A stretch of DNA of 64,000 nucleotides from Alteromonas aestuariivivens. Lineage in GTDB: Bacteria > Pseudomonadota > Gammaproteobacteria > Enterobacterales > Alteromonadaceae. The notes beneath the pieces are model-generated. The model did not search any database. It saw only the letters and a program-made list of their open reading frames with translations, and was not told the DNA's origin. Within the stretch, counting starts at the first letter, position 1; every line of letters starts with the position of its first letter. This document shows, one piece after another, positions 47,497 to 57,047 of the stretch. The position numbers were made by a program, and so were the translations under genes. The stretch covers positions 1 to 64,000 of the forward strand of contig NZ_QRHA01000004.1 in the NCBI RefSeq assembly GCF_003367475.1, read 5' to 3'.

Positions 47497-47716
47497 AGGG
47501 ATTTCCTTGTTCAATACATCGGACAGATGTCATAACCGCTGTTACCTCAACGGTACTGCAATGGCATCCCTGTGGCTTTCAGCCTTGGCCACAGCCCCAT
47601 CATAGAGGAATTTCTGCGACCACCACACCCTATTTTTAACAATTTATTTACACCCACATCCCCGGGGCATTACACAAATCTTTACAGCGTCTGTAAGCGT
47701 TTGAAAAGCTTATCAG

Positions 47717-48457
47717 TTACAAAGAACGCTGGCGTACCATCTCGTACAAACAAATTCCGGTTGCAACGGAAACGTTCAGGCTGGATACACTACCTGCCAT
47801 CGGTAGCTTTACCAACTGGTCGCAATTTTCCCGGGTGAGCCTGCGCATACCTTTGCCTTCCGCCCCCATCACCAGTGCCGTCGGGCCTGTCAGACTGACG
47901 TCATATATCAGCTGTTCGGCCTCCCCGGCAGTTCCCACAATCCACAACCCCTGTTGTTGAAGGTGCTTTAACGTGCGAGACAGATTGGTGACCTGAATCA
48001 AGGGTACGGTTTCCGCCGCACCACAGGCCACCTTTCGGGCGGTCGCGGTCAGGCTGGCCGACTTATCTTTGGGTACCACCAAAGCATGCACCCCTGCAGC
48101 ATCGGCGGTACGCAGGCAAGCGCCGAGATTGTGCGGGTCTGTCACTCCGTCGAGTACTAACAGCAGGGCATTGCTCTGCGTGGCCAGGATTTGGTCCAAA
48201 TCGGACTCATCCAGTACCCGCGCAGGTTTGGCACGGGCGACAACGCCCTGGTGCTGCTCACCCTGCACCTTGTCATCCAGCACCTTACGCTGGCAGAACT
48301 GCACGCTGACGCCAAAGCGCCGGGCCTGATTGATGATGTTGGTCAGGCGTTCATCATCCCGACCTTTAAGAACGAATATTTCAATTACCCGCTCGGGTTC
48401 TTTTTCCAACACCGCCTGCATGGCATGCAGACCGTAAAGCCATTCTTGCTGGGCCAT
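47717..48457 (-). CDS. rlmB: 23S rRNA (Gm2251) 2'-O-methyltransferase
   Basis: A 246-residue SpoU/TrmH-family enzyme. An N-terminal substrate domain ([20 protein letters not shown]) is followed by the SPOUT domain, with motif 1 [20 protein letters not shown], motif 2 [15 protein letters not shown] and motif 3 [20 protein letters not shown]. It methylates the 2'-OH of G2251 in the 23S P-loop. Its ATG follows the rnr stop with no gap, so the two are translationally coupled, as in E. coli. Confidence 0.95.
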   Translation of the reverse strand: MAQQEWLYGLHAMQAVLEKEPERVIEIFVLKGRDDERLTNIINQARRFGVSVQFCQRKVLDDKVQGEQHQGVVARAKPARVLDESDLDQILATQSNALLLVLDGVTDPHNLGACLRTADAAGVHALVVPKDKSASLTATARKVACGAAETVPLIQVTNLSRTLKHLQQQGLWIVGTAGEAEQLIYDVSLTGPTALVMGAEGKGMRRLTRENCDQLVKLPMAGSVSSLNVSVATGICLYEMVRQRSL

Positions 48458-50797
48458 TTAACGTTTCTTACCTTTCTTTGCTGAGGGGCGTGCCGATGAC
48501 TTACCCGCACTACGACCGCTGTTTTTGCCGCCTTTACGCTTGTCTGAATCGCCGCCCAACTTGCCCCGTGGTTTATTGCTGACCGCTTTTACCGGAACCT
48601 TGCGGCCGCTGCGCCCGCGAAGCATAGACTTATCCAGCAACAAATCAATTTTTCTTTCATCCAGATTGACCGCTGCAACTTTCACGGTAACGGCATCGCC
48701 GAGACGGAATTGGTTGTGACCACTTTCCCCAATCAGCATTTGCTTGACGTCGTCATAACGATAATAGTCATCATCCAGGGAGGTGATGTGCACCAGCCCG
48801 TCAATATGATACTCAGTGAGGCGAACAAACAAACCAAAGCCGGTCACCGAGGCCACTACCCCTTCGAACTGATCGCCCACGTGGTCGAGCATGAACTCAC
48901 ACTTCAGCCAGTCGGAGACATCTCGGGTAGCGTCATCAGCACGGCGCTCCGTCATGGAGCACTGTTCACCAAGCTGTTCAACTTCCTCAATGGTATAGGC
49001 CTTGGCGCCCGACACCGCCTTTTTACCTTTCTGTTTTGCAATCAGCCCCTTGATGGCGCGGTGCACCACAAGGTCCGGGTAGCGCCGAATGGGTGAGGTG
49101 AAGTGGGCGTAGGCGTCCAGTGCCAGACCAAAATGGCCGATGTTTTCACCGTCATAAACCGCCTGCTTCATAGAGCGCAAAAGCATCGTCTGGATAAGTT
49201 CCTGATCCGGGCGTTGCAGGGTTTTGTTCACCACATCAGTGAAATCGGCCGGTGTAGCCTCATCAGAAATGCGGTGTGGTACGCCGATTTCGCCCAGATA
49301 GGCAGTGAACGCCGACAGTCTGTCCGCATCCGGTTTATCGTGCACTCGGTATAAGGCTGGCGCCTTATTAGCTTCGAGATATTTGGCCGCACTGACGTTG
49401 GCCATGATCATGCATTCTTCAATCAGCTTGTGCGCATCGTTGCGTTCCAGCGGCACAATGTTTTCAATTTTACGCTGGGCGTTAAAAACAAATTTGCTTT
49501 CCTGAGTCTCAAATTCAATTGCACCGCGATGCTGACGGGCCTTTTTCAGCGCCCGATACATGTCATGCAGGTTACGCAAATGAGGCACGTGGTCGGCATA
49601 ACGCTGGTGAAGTTCCTTGTCGCCCTGCAGAATGTGCCAAACCTTGGTATAGGTAAAACGGGCGTGGGAATTCATGACCGCTTCATAAAACTGATGGTCT
49701 TTCAGCTTGCCCTGTTCACTGATGGTCATCTCACAAACCATACAAAGGCGGTCCACTTCCGGGTTCAGCGAGCACAAACCGTTCGACAGTACCTTAGGTA
49801 GCATGGGTATGACCTGTTCAGGAAAATACACCGAATTACCACGATTCTGCGCTTCGGTATCCAGCGCGGTGCCCGGGCGAACGTAGTAGCTGACATCCGC
49901 AATTGCTACCCACAGTTGCCAGCCACCCTCATCGAGAGGTTCGCAAAATACCGCATCGTCGAAATCCCGGGCGTCTTCGCCGTCGATCGTCACCAGCGGC
50001 AACTGGCGCAAATCAATGCGCCCGGTTTTGGCTTCTTCCGGGACTTCTTCACCCACGCCTTCAATCTGGCGTTCAACACCTTTGGGCCACACGTGGGGAA
50101 TGTCGAAGGTACGCAGCGCCATTTCGATTTCCATACCCGGCGCCATATGCTCGCCGAGCACTTCAATGATTTTTCCAACCGGGCTGACGCGACGACGGGG
50201 CCGCTGAGTAATTTCCACCACCACAACCTGCCCCATACGGGCACCGTGGGTACTCTCCGGCGGGATCACAATCTCATAATTGAGGCGACTGTCGTCCGGG
50301 ATCACCACACCCAACCCATGCTCGGTGTAATAGCGCCCGACAATAGGCTCACTGCGTGGCTCCACAACCTGGGTGATATAGGCTTCACGGCGACCGCGAC
50401 GATCGGTGCCGCTTTCTCTGGCTTCCACAATGTCATCGTGCATGAATAACTGCATTTGCCCGGCACTGATGAACAAATCACCGCTTTTGTCTTCCGGGCG
50501 TAAAAAGCCGTAACCGTCCCGATGGCCAATCACCCGCCCTCGAAACAGCTCTTCCTGTTTTTGCAGTATGTACTTTTTCTGCTTGGTGAACTGCACCTGG
50601 CCTTCCCGCTCCATGGCGCGCAGGCGGCGCTGAATGCCAATTCGACTGTCTTCTTCGGTGGCGTCCACAATCGCGCACAGCTCCAGAAACGACATTGGCC
50701 TGCCGTGTTCCTTCATCACCGACATCAGGTATTCCCGACTGGCTACCGGTTTTTCGTACTTGGATTTTTCGCGCTGATAGTGTGGATCATCACTCAT
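48458..50797 (-). CDS. rnr: ribonuclease R
   Basis: A 779-residue 3'-5' exoribonuclease. Order: N-terminal helical HTH-like part; cold-shock domains with GYGFLRPEDKSGDLFIS; RNB catalytic domain with TIDGEDARDFDDAVFCEPLD (the acidic cluster for Mg2+); S1 domain with FEGVVASVTGFGLFVRLTEY; and a Lys/Arg-rich tail from about 735. It degrades structured RNA and takes part in rRNA quality control. The MotX homologue lies upstream and rlmB directly downstream. An extended -10 (TGTTATACT, about 50851) may serve as promoter. Confidence 0.97.
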   Translation of the reverse strand: MSDDPHYQREKSKYEKPVASREYLMSVMKEHGRPMSFLELCAIVDATEEDSRIGIQRRLRAMEREGQVQFTKQKKYILQKQEELFRGRVIGHRDGYGFLRPEDKSGDLFISAGQMQLFMHDDIVEARESGTDRRGRREAYITQVVEPRSEPIVGRYYTEHGLGVVIPDDSRLNYEIVIPPESTHGARMGQVVVVEITQRPRRRVSPVGKIIEVLGEHMAPGMEIEMALRTFDIPHVWPKGVERQIEGVGEEVPEEAKTGRIDLRQLPLVTIDGEDARDFDDAVFCEPLDEGGWQLWVAIADVSYYVRPGTALDTEAQNRGNSVYFPEQVIPMLPKVLSNGLCSLNPEVDRLCMVCEMTISEQGKLKDHQFYEAVMNSHARFTYTKVWHILQGDKELHQRYADHVPHLRNLHDMYRALKKARQHRGAIEFETQESKFVFNAQRKIENIVPLERNDAHKLIEECMIMANVSAAKYLEANKAPALYRVHDKPDADRLSAFTAYLGEIGVPHRISDEATPADFTDVVNKTLQRPDQELIQTMLLRSMKQAVYDGENIGHFGLALDAYAHFTSPIRRYPDLVVHRAIKGLIAKQKGKKAVSGAKAYTIEEVEQLGEQCSMTERRADDATRDVSDWLKCEFMLDHVGDQFEGVVASVTGFGLFVRLTEYHIDGLVHITSLDDDYYRYDDVKQMLIGESGHNQFRLGDAVTVKVAAVNLDERKIDLLLDKSMLRGRSGRKVPVKAVSNKPRGKLGGDSDKRKGGKNSGRSAGKSSARPSAKKGKKR

Positions 50798-50986
50798 GAA
50801 TTTACGTCTTAGATTTGGGCTGCAGAAAGGTTGTGGCTCCAGTATAACAGTAATGTTGTAAAAAGCCTTTTTTAACGATGGGTTAGCGGAACTGGCCTGC
50901 CGGGCACCAGGCCAGGTCAGGCGAAATCCACCTTGCAGAAAAATTATTGTGCCTGCAGAAACAGAGCAGCGTTTAGTCAGGCTTAA

Positions 50987-51622
50987 TCAGCTATCCAGTT
51001 CCTTGCGGGCATTGCGCACGGCTTTGGGGTGCATCAGCTTTTCCAGCTCAGCCAGATAGCCGGCAATTTGCTGATGGACCTGCTTGTCGTCGGTCACCGC
51101 GTTGTAAAGCCAGCGATAGGCATCTTCGTAATCGTAAGGGCTGCCGTGACCGGCAATGAAAAGCTCCGCCAATTGCAGCTTGGCTTTGAGATTGCCCAAA
51201 GCCGAAGCTTCACGCAGATAAATTACTGCGCGCTGCTTGTCGCTCTGCACCAGAATGCCTTTGGCGTAGTAGCGGCCAAGTTGCTCCAGTGCCGCAGGCA
51301 GGCCCTGTTCCGCTGCCACTTTCATCATATCTACACCACGTTCAGGTTCCGCATCCACACACACGCCCCAGGCAAGCATGTCGCCCCACAAAAACTGGTA
51401 GGCGGGTACGTTAAGCACTTCTGCGCGGGCTTCAATGTCCTGCACCAGCTGACAGCGGTCCATTACCACCCGGTCCAGATGCTCGTTACGGTTAATCAGG
51501 CGGATGAGTTCATCCTGCGAGTACAGCTGCACAGCCTTGATTTCCTGTGCAGCCCCATGGCTGCTCCACAAGCAACCCAGCGCAAGCAGGGAGGTCAGTA
51601 AATGTGAAGTTGTGCGTTTCAT
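50987..51622 (-). CDS. motX: flagellar motor protein MotX homologue
   Basis: A 211-residue periplasmic protein that resembles Vibrio MotX, part of the T ring which anchors the sodium-driven PomA/PomB stator. It has a signal peptide (ending HGAAQ), AVQLYSQDELIRLINRNEHL, DRCQLVQDIEARAEVLNVP, YQFLWGDMLAWGVCVDA, and then Sel1-like repeats with AALEQLGRYYAKGILVQSDK and LREASALGNLKAKLQL. No other flagellar gene is in the window; in Vibrio motX is also apart from the main cluster. It suggests a sodium-type polar flagellum. Confidence 0.88.
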   Translation of the reverse strand: MKRTTSHLLTSLLALGCLWSSHGAAQEIKAVQLYSQDELIRLINRNEHLDRVVMDRCQLVQDIEARAEVLNVPAYQFLWGDMLAWGVCVDAEPERGVDMMKVAAEQGLPAALEQLGRYYAKGILVQSDKQRAVIYLREASALGNLKAKLQLAELFIAGHGSPYDYEDAYRWLYNAVTDDKQVHQQIAGYLAELEKLMHPKAVRNARKELDS

Positions 51623-51715
51623 ATTAGCAACTCAGGTTCGGGTACAAAAAAGGGCGTCATGCCTTTATCGGCCTTTGCCCCGGAACCTAAAGCCCTTTAA
51701 TTTTTCACAACTGGT

Positions 51716-51961
51716 TCAGTTGAATTTCATGGCCAGTGCCGACTGAATGCGACGGGCGTGTTCGGCAATATCAATGCCCAAATCAGTTAAGTAACCACCA
51801 TCGGGCTGGGAAATAATGCCTTTGGCATACAGGCGTTCGGCGGCGTGGACCACAGACTGGTTGGCATCGTGGTGAATCTTGAGCCCCTGAAGCAAACTTT
51901 CACTGGGGAATTTGAGGATTAGGTTCAGTTCTTCGGTCATGTCCTGGTCAAAAAAAATCAT
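51716..51961 (-). CDS. TIGR02647 family small protein
   Basis: An 81-residue protein starting at ATG 51961 with GGAGAG 5 nt upstream; the frame continues to 52096 without a better site. It matches the TIGR02647 family: LNLILKFPSESLLQGLKIHH, AAERLYAKGIISQPDGGYLT, DLGIDIAEHA. Its size and helical winged-helix-like pattern suggest a DNA-binding protein, but no function is known. It is divergent from ubiD, 285 bp away. Confidence 0.82.
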   Translation of the reverse strand: MIFFDQDMTEELNLILKFPSESLLQGLKIHHDANQSVVHAAERLYAKGIISQPDGGYLTDLGIDIAEHARRIQSALAMKFN

Positions 51962-52246
51962 TACACTCTCCACTCGCCGGGATCCTTCGATACCGTACCA
52001 CATGTCTGATGTCAGTTTTGCGCCAGGCCCTTGAACCCGACAGATTGGCTTGCTGATGAACGGTTTACATTCCTTCACCAAACCATGCCGTATCACACTA
52101 CCATTTCCTTAACCTGTCCAGCTTATTTTTCCGTCGTCGATATCGCTTGCCTGCTTTCGGGCAGAACCAACGATTTGCTCAACAGGTGTCAGGCTTAAAT
52201 GATATACTGCTGGAAAAATAGTAGCCTGCGGACCAGACCTGTTCAA

Positions 52247-53716
52247 ATGAAGTACAAAGATTTGCGCGACTTTATCCACCAGCTGGAGCAAAAGGGTGAG
52301 CTTAAACGCATCTCCCACGCCATTGATACCGACCTTGAAATGACCGAGATTGCTGACCGTACCCTGCGGGCAGGTGGCCCGGCTCTGTTGTTTGAGAACC
52401 CCAAAGGCAGCAACATCCCGGTACTGGCAAACCTGTTTGGCACCCCTGAGCGGGTGGCAATGGGCATGGGACAAAGTTCCGTCGCCGCGCTGCGGGAAGT
52501 CGGTAGTGTACTGGCTTACCTCAAGGAGCCTGAGCCTCCGAAAGGGCTCAAAGACTTGTGGGACAAGCTGCCTGTGTTCAAACAGGTACTGAACATGCCC
52601 GCGAAAGTAGTGAAAAACGCGCCATGCCAGGAAGTGGTGCTCAGTGGCGACGAAGTGGACCTTTCGACGCTGCCCATTCAGCGCTGCTGGCCGGGTGACG
52701 TCGCCCCGCTTGTGACCTGGGGCCTGACCATTACCAAAGGGCCACACAAAAAACGCCAGAATCTGGGCATTTATCGCCAGCAGGTTATTGCTAAAAACAA
52801 ACTGATTATGCGCTGGTTGTCCCATCGCGGCGGCGCGCTGGATTTTCAGGAATGGTGTCGGGCCCATCCGGGTGAACCCTACCCGGTGTCGGTGGCTTTA
52901 GGTGCAGACCCGGCCACCATTTTAGGTGCGGTAACACCTGTGCCGGACACCCTGTCGGAATACGCATTCGCGGGGTTACTGCGAGGCAGCAAAACCGAAG
53001 TGGTTAAATCGGTCAGCAACGACCTCCAGGTGCCAGCAAGTGCCGAGTTTGTGCTCGAAGGTTACATTGCCCAAAATGAAACCGCTCCGGAAGGACCGTA
53101 CGGCGACCATACCGGTTACTACAATGAAGTAGACCAGTTTCCGGTGTTTACGGTCACCCACATCACCCACCGCCAAAATCCTATCTACCATTCGACTTAC
53201 ACCGGCAGGCCACCTGATGAGCCGGCCGTGCTTGGCGTTGCACTCAACGAAGTGTTTGTACCGATTCTGCAAAAGCAGTTCCCGGAAATTGTGGATTTTT
53301 ATTTGCCCCCCGAAGGCTGTTCCTACCGCATGGCGGTTGTGACGATGAAGAAGCAGTATGCAGGCCATGCCAAGCGGGTCATGATGGGTGTTTGGTCATT
53401 CCTGCGCCAGTTCATGTACACCAAATTTGTGATTGTGTGTGACGACGATGTCAATGCCCGCGACTGGAAAGACGTAATCTGGGCCATCACCACCCGCATG
53501 GACCCGGCCCGGGATACCGTTCTGATCGAAAACACGCCGATTGATTATCTTGATTTCGCCTCACCGGTTTCAGGCCTCGGCTCCAAAATGGGTCTGGATG
53601 CCACCAACAAGTGGCCCGGAGAAACCGACCGGGAATGGGGCACCCCTATTGTTATGGACGAAGCTGTGAAACAGCGCGTGGATGACATCTGGGACGAGCT
53701 TGGTATCATGGATTGA
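52247..53716 (+). CDS. ubiD: 4-hydroxy-3-polyprenylbenzoate decarboxylase
   Basis: A 489-residue UbiD that decarboxylates the prenylated 4-hydroxybenzoate ring in ubiquinone synthesis, using prenylated FMN made by UbiX. It begins [20 protein letters not shown]; features are [40 protein letters not shown] with the prFMN-binding His/Arg residues, [16 protein letters not shown], and [23 protein letters not shown] 52247 matches the family start. The stop is 43 bp from fre, an arrangement also found in E. coli. Confidence 0.96.
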   Translation: MKYKDLRDFIHQLEQKGELKRISHAIDTDLEMTEIADRTLRAGGPALLFENPKGSNIPVLANLFGTPERVAMGMGQSSVAALREVGSVLAYLKEPEPPKGLKDLWDKLPVFKQVLNMPAKVVKNAPCQEVVLSGDEVDLSTLPIQRCWPGDVAPLVTWGLTITKGPHKKRQNLGIYRQQVIAKNKLIMRWLSHRGGALDFQEWCRAHPGEPYPVSVALGADPATILGAVTPVPDTLSEYAFAGLLRGSKTEVVKSVSNDLQVPASAEFVLEGYIAQNETAPEGPYGDHTGYYNEVDQFPVFTVTHITHRQNPIYHSTYTGRPPDEPAVLGVALNEVFVPILQKQFPEIVDFYLPPEGCSYRMAVVTMKKQYAGHAKRVMMGVWSFLRQFMYTKFVIVCDDDVNARDWKDVIWAITTRMDPARDTVLIENTPIDYLDFASPVSGLGSKMGLDATNKWPGETDREWGTPIVMDEAVKQRVDDIWDELGIMD

Positions 53717-53759
53717 TAGGCCATTTTTTACGTTTTACTTATTGTTAAGAAGAGAGTGC

Positions 53760-54455
53760 ATGTCCGAATTTCATTGTCAGGTCGCCCAGATCGTTCCTCT
53801 GACCAAGGTTGTTTATAAAGTCGAGTTGATCCCCTCTGTGCCAGTCGATTTCAAAGCTGGCCAGTATGTGCTGGTGCACATGGGCGAAAATGACAAACGG
53901 CCGTTTTCCATTGCCAGCGCTGCGTATGAAAACCAGCGAATTGAACTGCACATCGGCGCAGATGAAAATAACGCCTATGCAACAGAGGTACTGGAACGGA
54001 TGAAAAACGACGGCGAAATTACCTTGAGTGGCGGGCACGGCGAAGCGTATTTGCAGCCCAATGGCAATCCCATGATACTGATTGCCGGTGGTACCGGCTT
54101 TTCCTACACCTATTCAATTCTCAAGCAGGCCCTGCATGATGACCCGCAAGCCGAAGTGCACCTTTACTGGGGCGGCCGCCACGTTGAAGACCTGTACCTG
54201 TTCGATGAACTGACCTCATTGGCCGAACAGCACAGCCACTTTTCCTTCCTGCCAGTGGTAGAATTTGCCCATGATGACTGGACCGGTCGTACCGGCTGGG
54301 TGCATCACGCCGTTTTGGCTGATTACCCATCGCTTGCCGAAACCCAGGTCTACATCGCCGGGCGATTCGAGATGGCCAAAACCGCCCGTGATGACTTCAA
54401 AGCGCGGGGCATGGACAGTGACAACCTGTTTGGCGACGCTTACGCCTTTATCTAA
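53760..54455 (+). CDS. fre: NAD(P)H-flavin reductase
   Basis: A 231-residue Fre/LuxG-type reductase that makes reduced FMN or riboflavin from NAD(P)H. Domains: FAD/flavin barrel with FKAGQYVLVHMGENDKRPFS and IASAAYE; NAD(P)-binding domain with ILIAGGTGFSYTYSILKQAL and HLYWGGRHVEDLYLFDEL. ATG 53760 has AAGAGAG just upstream. The pairing with ubiD is conserved in gammaproteobacteria, though its benefit is unclear; UbiX needs reduced FMN, so supply is an attractive inference. Confidence 0.93.
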   Translation: MSEFHCQVAQIVPLTKVVYKVELIPSVPVDFKAGQYVLVHMGENDKRPFSIASAAYENQRIELHIGADENNAYATEVLERMKNDGEITLSGGHGEAYLQPNGNPMILIAGGTGFSYTYSILKQALHDDPQAEVHLYWGGRHVEDLYLFDELTSLAEQHSHFSFLPVVEFAHDDWTGRTGWVHHAVLADYPSLAETQVYIAGRFEMAKTARDDFKARGMDSDNLFGDAYAFI

Positions 54456-54511
54456 TCACGCCTACCCAACAGTGGTTCAGGCGTGAAAATAAACTGCATC
54501 AAGGAACTAAC

Positions 54512-55873
54512 ATGATTTTGCGCCTGATAACCCTGGGGCTGATTGCCCCTTGGCTGGCATTTGACGCACCAGCCGCCGATCACAAAAGCGACCTGCACGA
54601 CATTCAGGCGCAGATTTCTGCCCAGCGCATTGAGCAGGACATCACCGCTCTGGTGAATTTCGGCACCCGCCATACTCTTTCCGAAACGGAATCCGAAACC
54701 CGCGGAATAGGCGCCGCCCGGCGCTGGGTCAAACAGCAGTTTGAAGCCATCTCATCCAAGTGCGGTAACTGCCTGGAAGTGTATTACGTGGCAGGTACAG
54801 TCAGCGGTGAAAAGCGCATTCCACAGCCCACCGAGGTGGTGAATGTCATCGCCGTCCAGCGGGGTATCAGCGACCCCAATCGCTATGTACTTATGTCCGG
54901 CGACATCGATTCAAGGGTTTCGGATGTGATGGATGCCGTATCCGACGCCCCCGGCGCCAATGACAATGCCTCTGGCGTAGCGGGGACACTGGAAGCCGCT
55001 CGTGTGCTGAGCCAATACCAATTCCAGGGCAGTATTGTGTATGCCGCTCTTTCCGGCGAGGAGCAGGGCTTGTTTGGCGGAAAAATTCTGGCCGCCAAAG
55101 CACAGCGGGAAGGCTGGCGGCTCAAGGCGGTGCTCAACAACGACATGATCGGAAACATTGCCGGCATCAATGGTGTAATCAACAACACTACAGCACGCCT
55201 GTTTGCCGAAGGCACCCGCATGACAGAAACCGACGACGAAGCCCGCCTGCGACGCTTTACCGGTGGTGAAGTGGACTCACCCAGCCGCAACCTGGCCCGT
55301 TACATCGATAAAATCGCCGACGATTACATTCCCAACCTCGATACCATGGTGATCTACCGTCTCGACCGTTTCGGGCGCGGCGGCCACCACCGCCCGTTCA
55401 ATGATCTGGGTTACCCGGGCATTCGCATTATGGAAACCAATGAGCACTACCACCGCCAACATCAGGATCTGCGCAGCGAAAATGGCGTTCGTTATGGCGA
55501 CACGCTGGACGGAGTTAATTTTGACTACGCTGCCAAACTTACGGCACTGAACGCAGTAAGCCTGGCCAGTATGGCCTGGGCACCAACTCCCCCTGCCGAA
55601 GTTTCTATTGCAGGCGCGGTGCAACCGTCAACCACGTTGCGCTGGCGGGCAGCAAACACAGAGCAAAACCCCCAGCTCGCAGGTTACAAGGTGTACTGGC
55701 GTTACACCGACGCCCCGCAATGGCAGTACAGCAAGTATGTCGGTAATGTTACTGAAGTTACGCTCGACAACATCGTTATCGACAATTACTTCTTCGGCGT
55801 AGCCAGTGTCAGTGAGGACGGCCTGGAAAGCCCGGTGGTATTCCCGGGTGCAGCCGGCAGTTTTGGCGACTGA
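54512..55873 (+). CDS. secreted M28-family peptidase with C-terminal Fn3-like domain
   Basis: A 453-residue protein with a signal peptide (ending DAPAAD). The M28 domain (about 35-345) has the zinc-site segments MSGDIDSR, DAPGANDNASGVAGTLEAAR, SGEEQGLFGG, NNDMIGN and IMETNEHYHRQHQ. In most M28 enzymes the first ligand is His in an HxD pair; here it is Asp (GDID). The other ligands appear intact, so activity cannot be assumed or ruled out. Residues about 365-450 look like a fibronectin-III domain with GYKVYWRYTDAPQWQYSKYV. It is probably secreted and cuts peptides or removes N-terminal residues. Confidence 0.87.
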   Translation: MILRLITLGLIAPWLAFDAPAADHKSDLHDIQAQISAQRIEQDITALVNFGTRHTLSETESETRGIGAARRWVKQQFEAISSKCGNCLEVYYVAGTVSGEKRIPQPTEVVNVIAVQRGISDPNRYVLMSGDIDSRVSDVMDAVSDAPGANDNASGVAGTLEAARVLSQYQFQGSIVYAALSGEEQGLFGGKILAAKAQREGWRLKAVLNNDMIGNIAGINGVINNTTARLFAEGTRMTETDDEARLRRFTGGEVDSPSRNLARYIDKIADDYIPNLDTMVIYRLDRFGRGGHHRPFNDLGYPGIRIMETNEHYHRQHQDLRSENGVRYGDTLDGVNFDYAAKLTALNAVSLASMAWAPTPPAEVSIAGAVQPSTTLRWRAANTEQNPQLAGYKVYWRYTDAPQWQYSKYVGNVTEVTLDNIVIDNYFFGVASVSEDGLESPVVFPGAAGSFGD

Positions 55874-55977
55874 GCTTTTTTCTGATCCAATTTGGTATAA
55901 GCTTATTGATTAATCGGGGAGTATTTCACTGCCTGAAACCGTTTCGGCTGAAAAACTAACTCAAAAAGGAACTGGCC

Positions 55978-56961
55978 ATGCGATTTGCCCTTTGGGCTCT
56001 GATGGTAAGCGTAATCAGCATTGGGCAGGCATCAGCCCAGGTGCGTCTGGCGGCCTCACCGTTCAGCACCTATGTGGATTACGAAGGCGAACCCTCCCGC
56101 TTGTCTGCCATTGTACAGGAGGCGTTTGAGCGCATGGAAATACCGGTTGACGTGCAGATATTGCGGCCGGCTTTTCTGGGTAGCGGCCTGAGTGCCGGTA
56201 AACTGGATGGCGAGTTTGCCTTTATCGATTTCAATGATCGTAACAGCCAGTTTATTTACTCTGATGGTTATCTGCCCTTCTACCTTTATGCGGCCAATCG
56301 CAACCAAAACGTCTCCGACATCCGCTTAATGCCGCACCTTAAAGACAACCGGGTGGCAATTGAAAACCGTTTCGTCAATACCGGTAAAATGCGCCTGCTC
56401 AAGCAGGTCAAATGGTCCAGAAACCCCTCAGCGTACGACGCATTCAAACAGCTGGCCGATGGTCGCGCACCCTACCTAATGACCACCCGCCTGCTGGCAG
56501 AGGAATTCAACCGCCTTCTTATGATTGGCAAGGGCACCCGACTGTATCTTTCCGGAGCACCACTGCTTAAGGGGCATTTTTACCTGACGCTCAGCAAGAA
56601 TTACACAAATGCAGAAAGTGTTATTGTGTCTTTCAATTCTGCCATACAACAAATGCAGGCGGATGGCAGTTACAATCGCATTTTGGGTGTCCCCTGGCTG
56701 AGTAAAGACATCAACGGCGACGGCGTGGCCGAACTCATCGCCAGTAGCAAAACCCTGCATCCCGAGCTTACAAAAGAGCGGGCCCTGCTCGCCTTCCCCC
56801 TGGATGATTCCACCATCGGCGACTCATCAACGTTCATCATCGACGGCGTTACACAGCCAGACTGGCCATCTGCACAAGCGGCGCTTGATTCGGCAACCAT
56901 TGGCGAGCGCCCCAGCCTGCTCGATGAGGAAGTGTACGATACGATGATCAAGCGCTGGTGA
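55978..56961 (+). CDS. periplasmic substrate-binding-like protein
   Basis: A 327-residue protein with a signal peptide (ending GQASAQ). Residues about 22-230 resemble the SBP_bac_3 fold that binds amino acids: VRLAASPFSTYVDYEGEPSR, then FERMEIPVDVQIL, then LDGEFAFIDFNDRNSQFIYS, then a late PLLKGHFYLTLSKN. The last 90 residues are extra, with DINGDGVAELI that looks like a calcium-binding DxNxDG loop. No transporter permease is nearby, so it may act as a sensor or in extracellular binding. It is closed by the terminator at 57004. Confidence 0.75.
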   Translation: MRFALWALMVSVISIGQASAQVRLAASPFSTYVDYEGEPSRLSAIVQEAFERMEIPVDVQILRPAFLGSGLSAGKLDGEFAFIDFNDRNSQFIYSDGYLPFYLYAANRNQNVSDIRLMPHLKDNRVAIENRFVNTGKMRLLKQVKWSRNPSAYDAFKQLADGRAPYLMTTRLLAEEFNRLLMIGKGTRLYLSGAPLLKGHFYLTLSKNYTNAESVIVSFNSAIQQMQADGSYNRILGVPWLSKDINGDGVAELIASSKTLHPELTKERALLAFPLDDSTIGDSSTFIIDGVTQPDWPSAQAALDSATIGERPSLLDEEVYDTMIKRW

Positions 56962-57003
56962 TCCTGCCGTTGAATCTTGGGGCTTTATCACAGCACAAAA
57001 AGC

Positions 57004-57031
57004 AAAAAGCCCGCTCTCACGGCGGGCTTTC
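57004..57031. terminator. bidirectional terminator
   Basis: AAAAAGCCCGC, loop TCTCACG, GCGGGCTTT: a 9-bp stem with an A-run on the left and a short T-run on the right. It is stronger on the minus strand (GCGGGCTTTTTGCTTTTTG). It separates the converging binding-protein gene and the FadL-type gene. Confidence 0.88.
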
Positions 57032-57047
57032 TGTTCAACGACGAGGC

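Noticed and set aside
52109..52867. 252-codon minus-strand frame over ubiD
   Set aside because: Antisense to ubiD; no domain or start signal.
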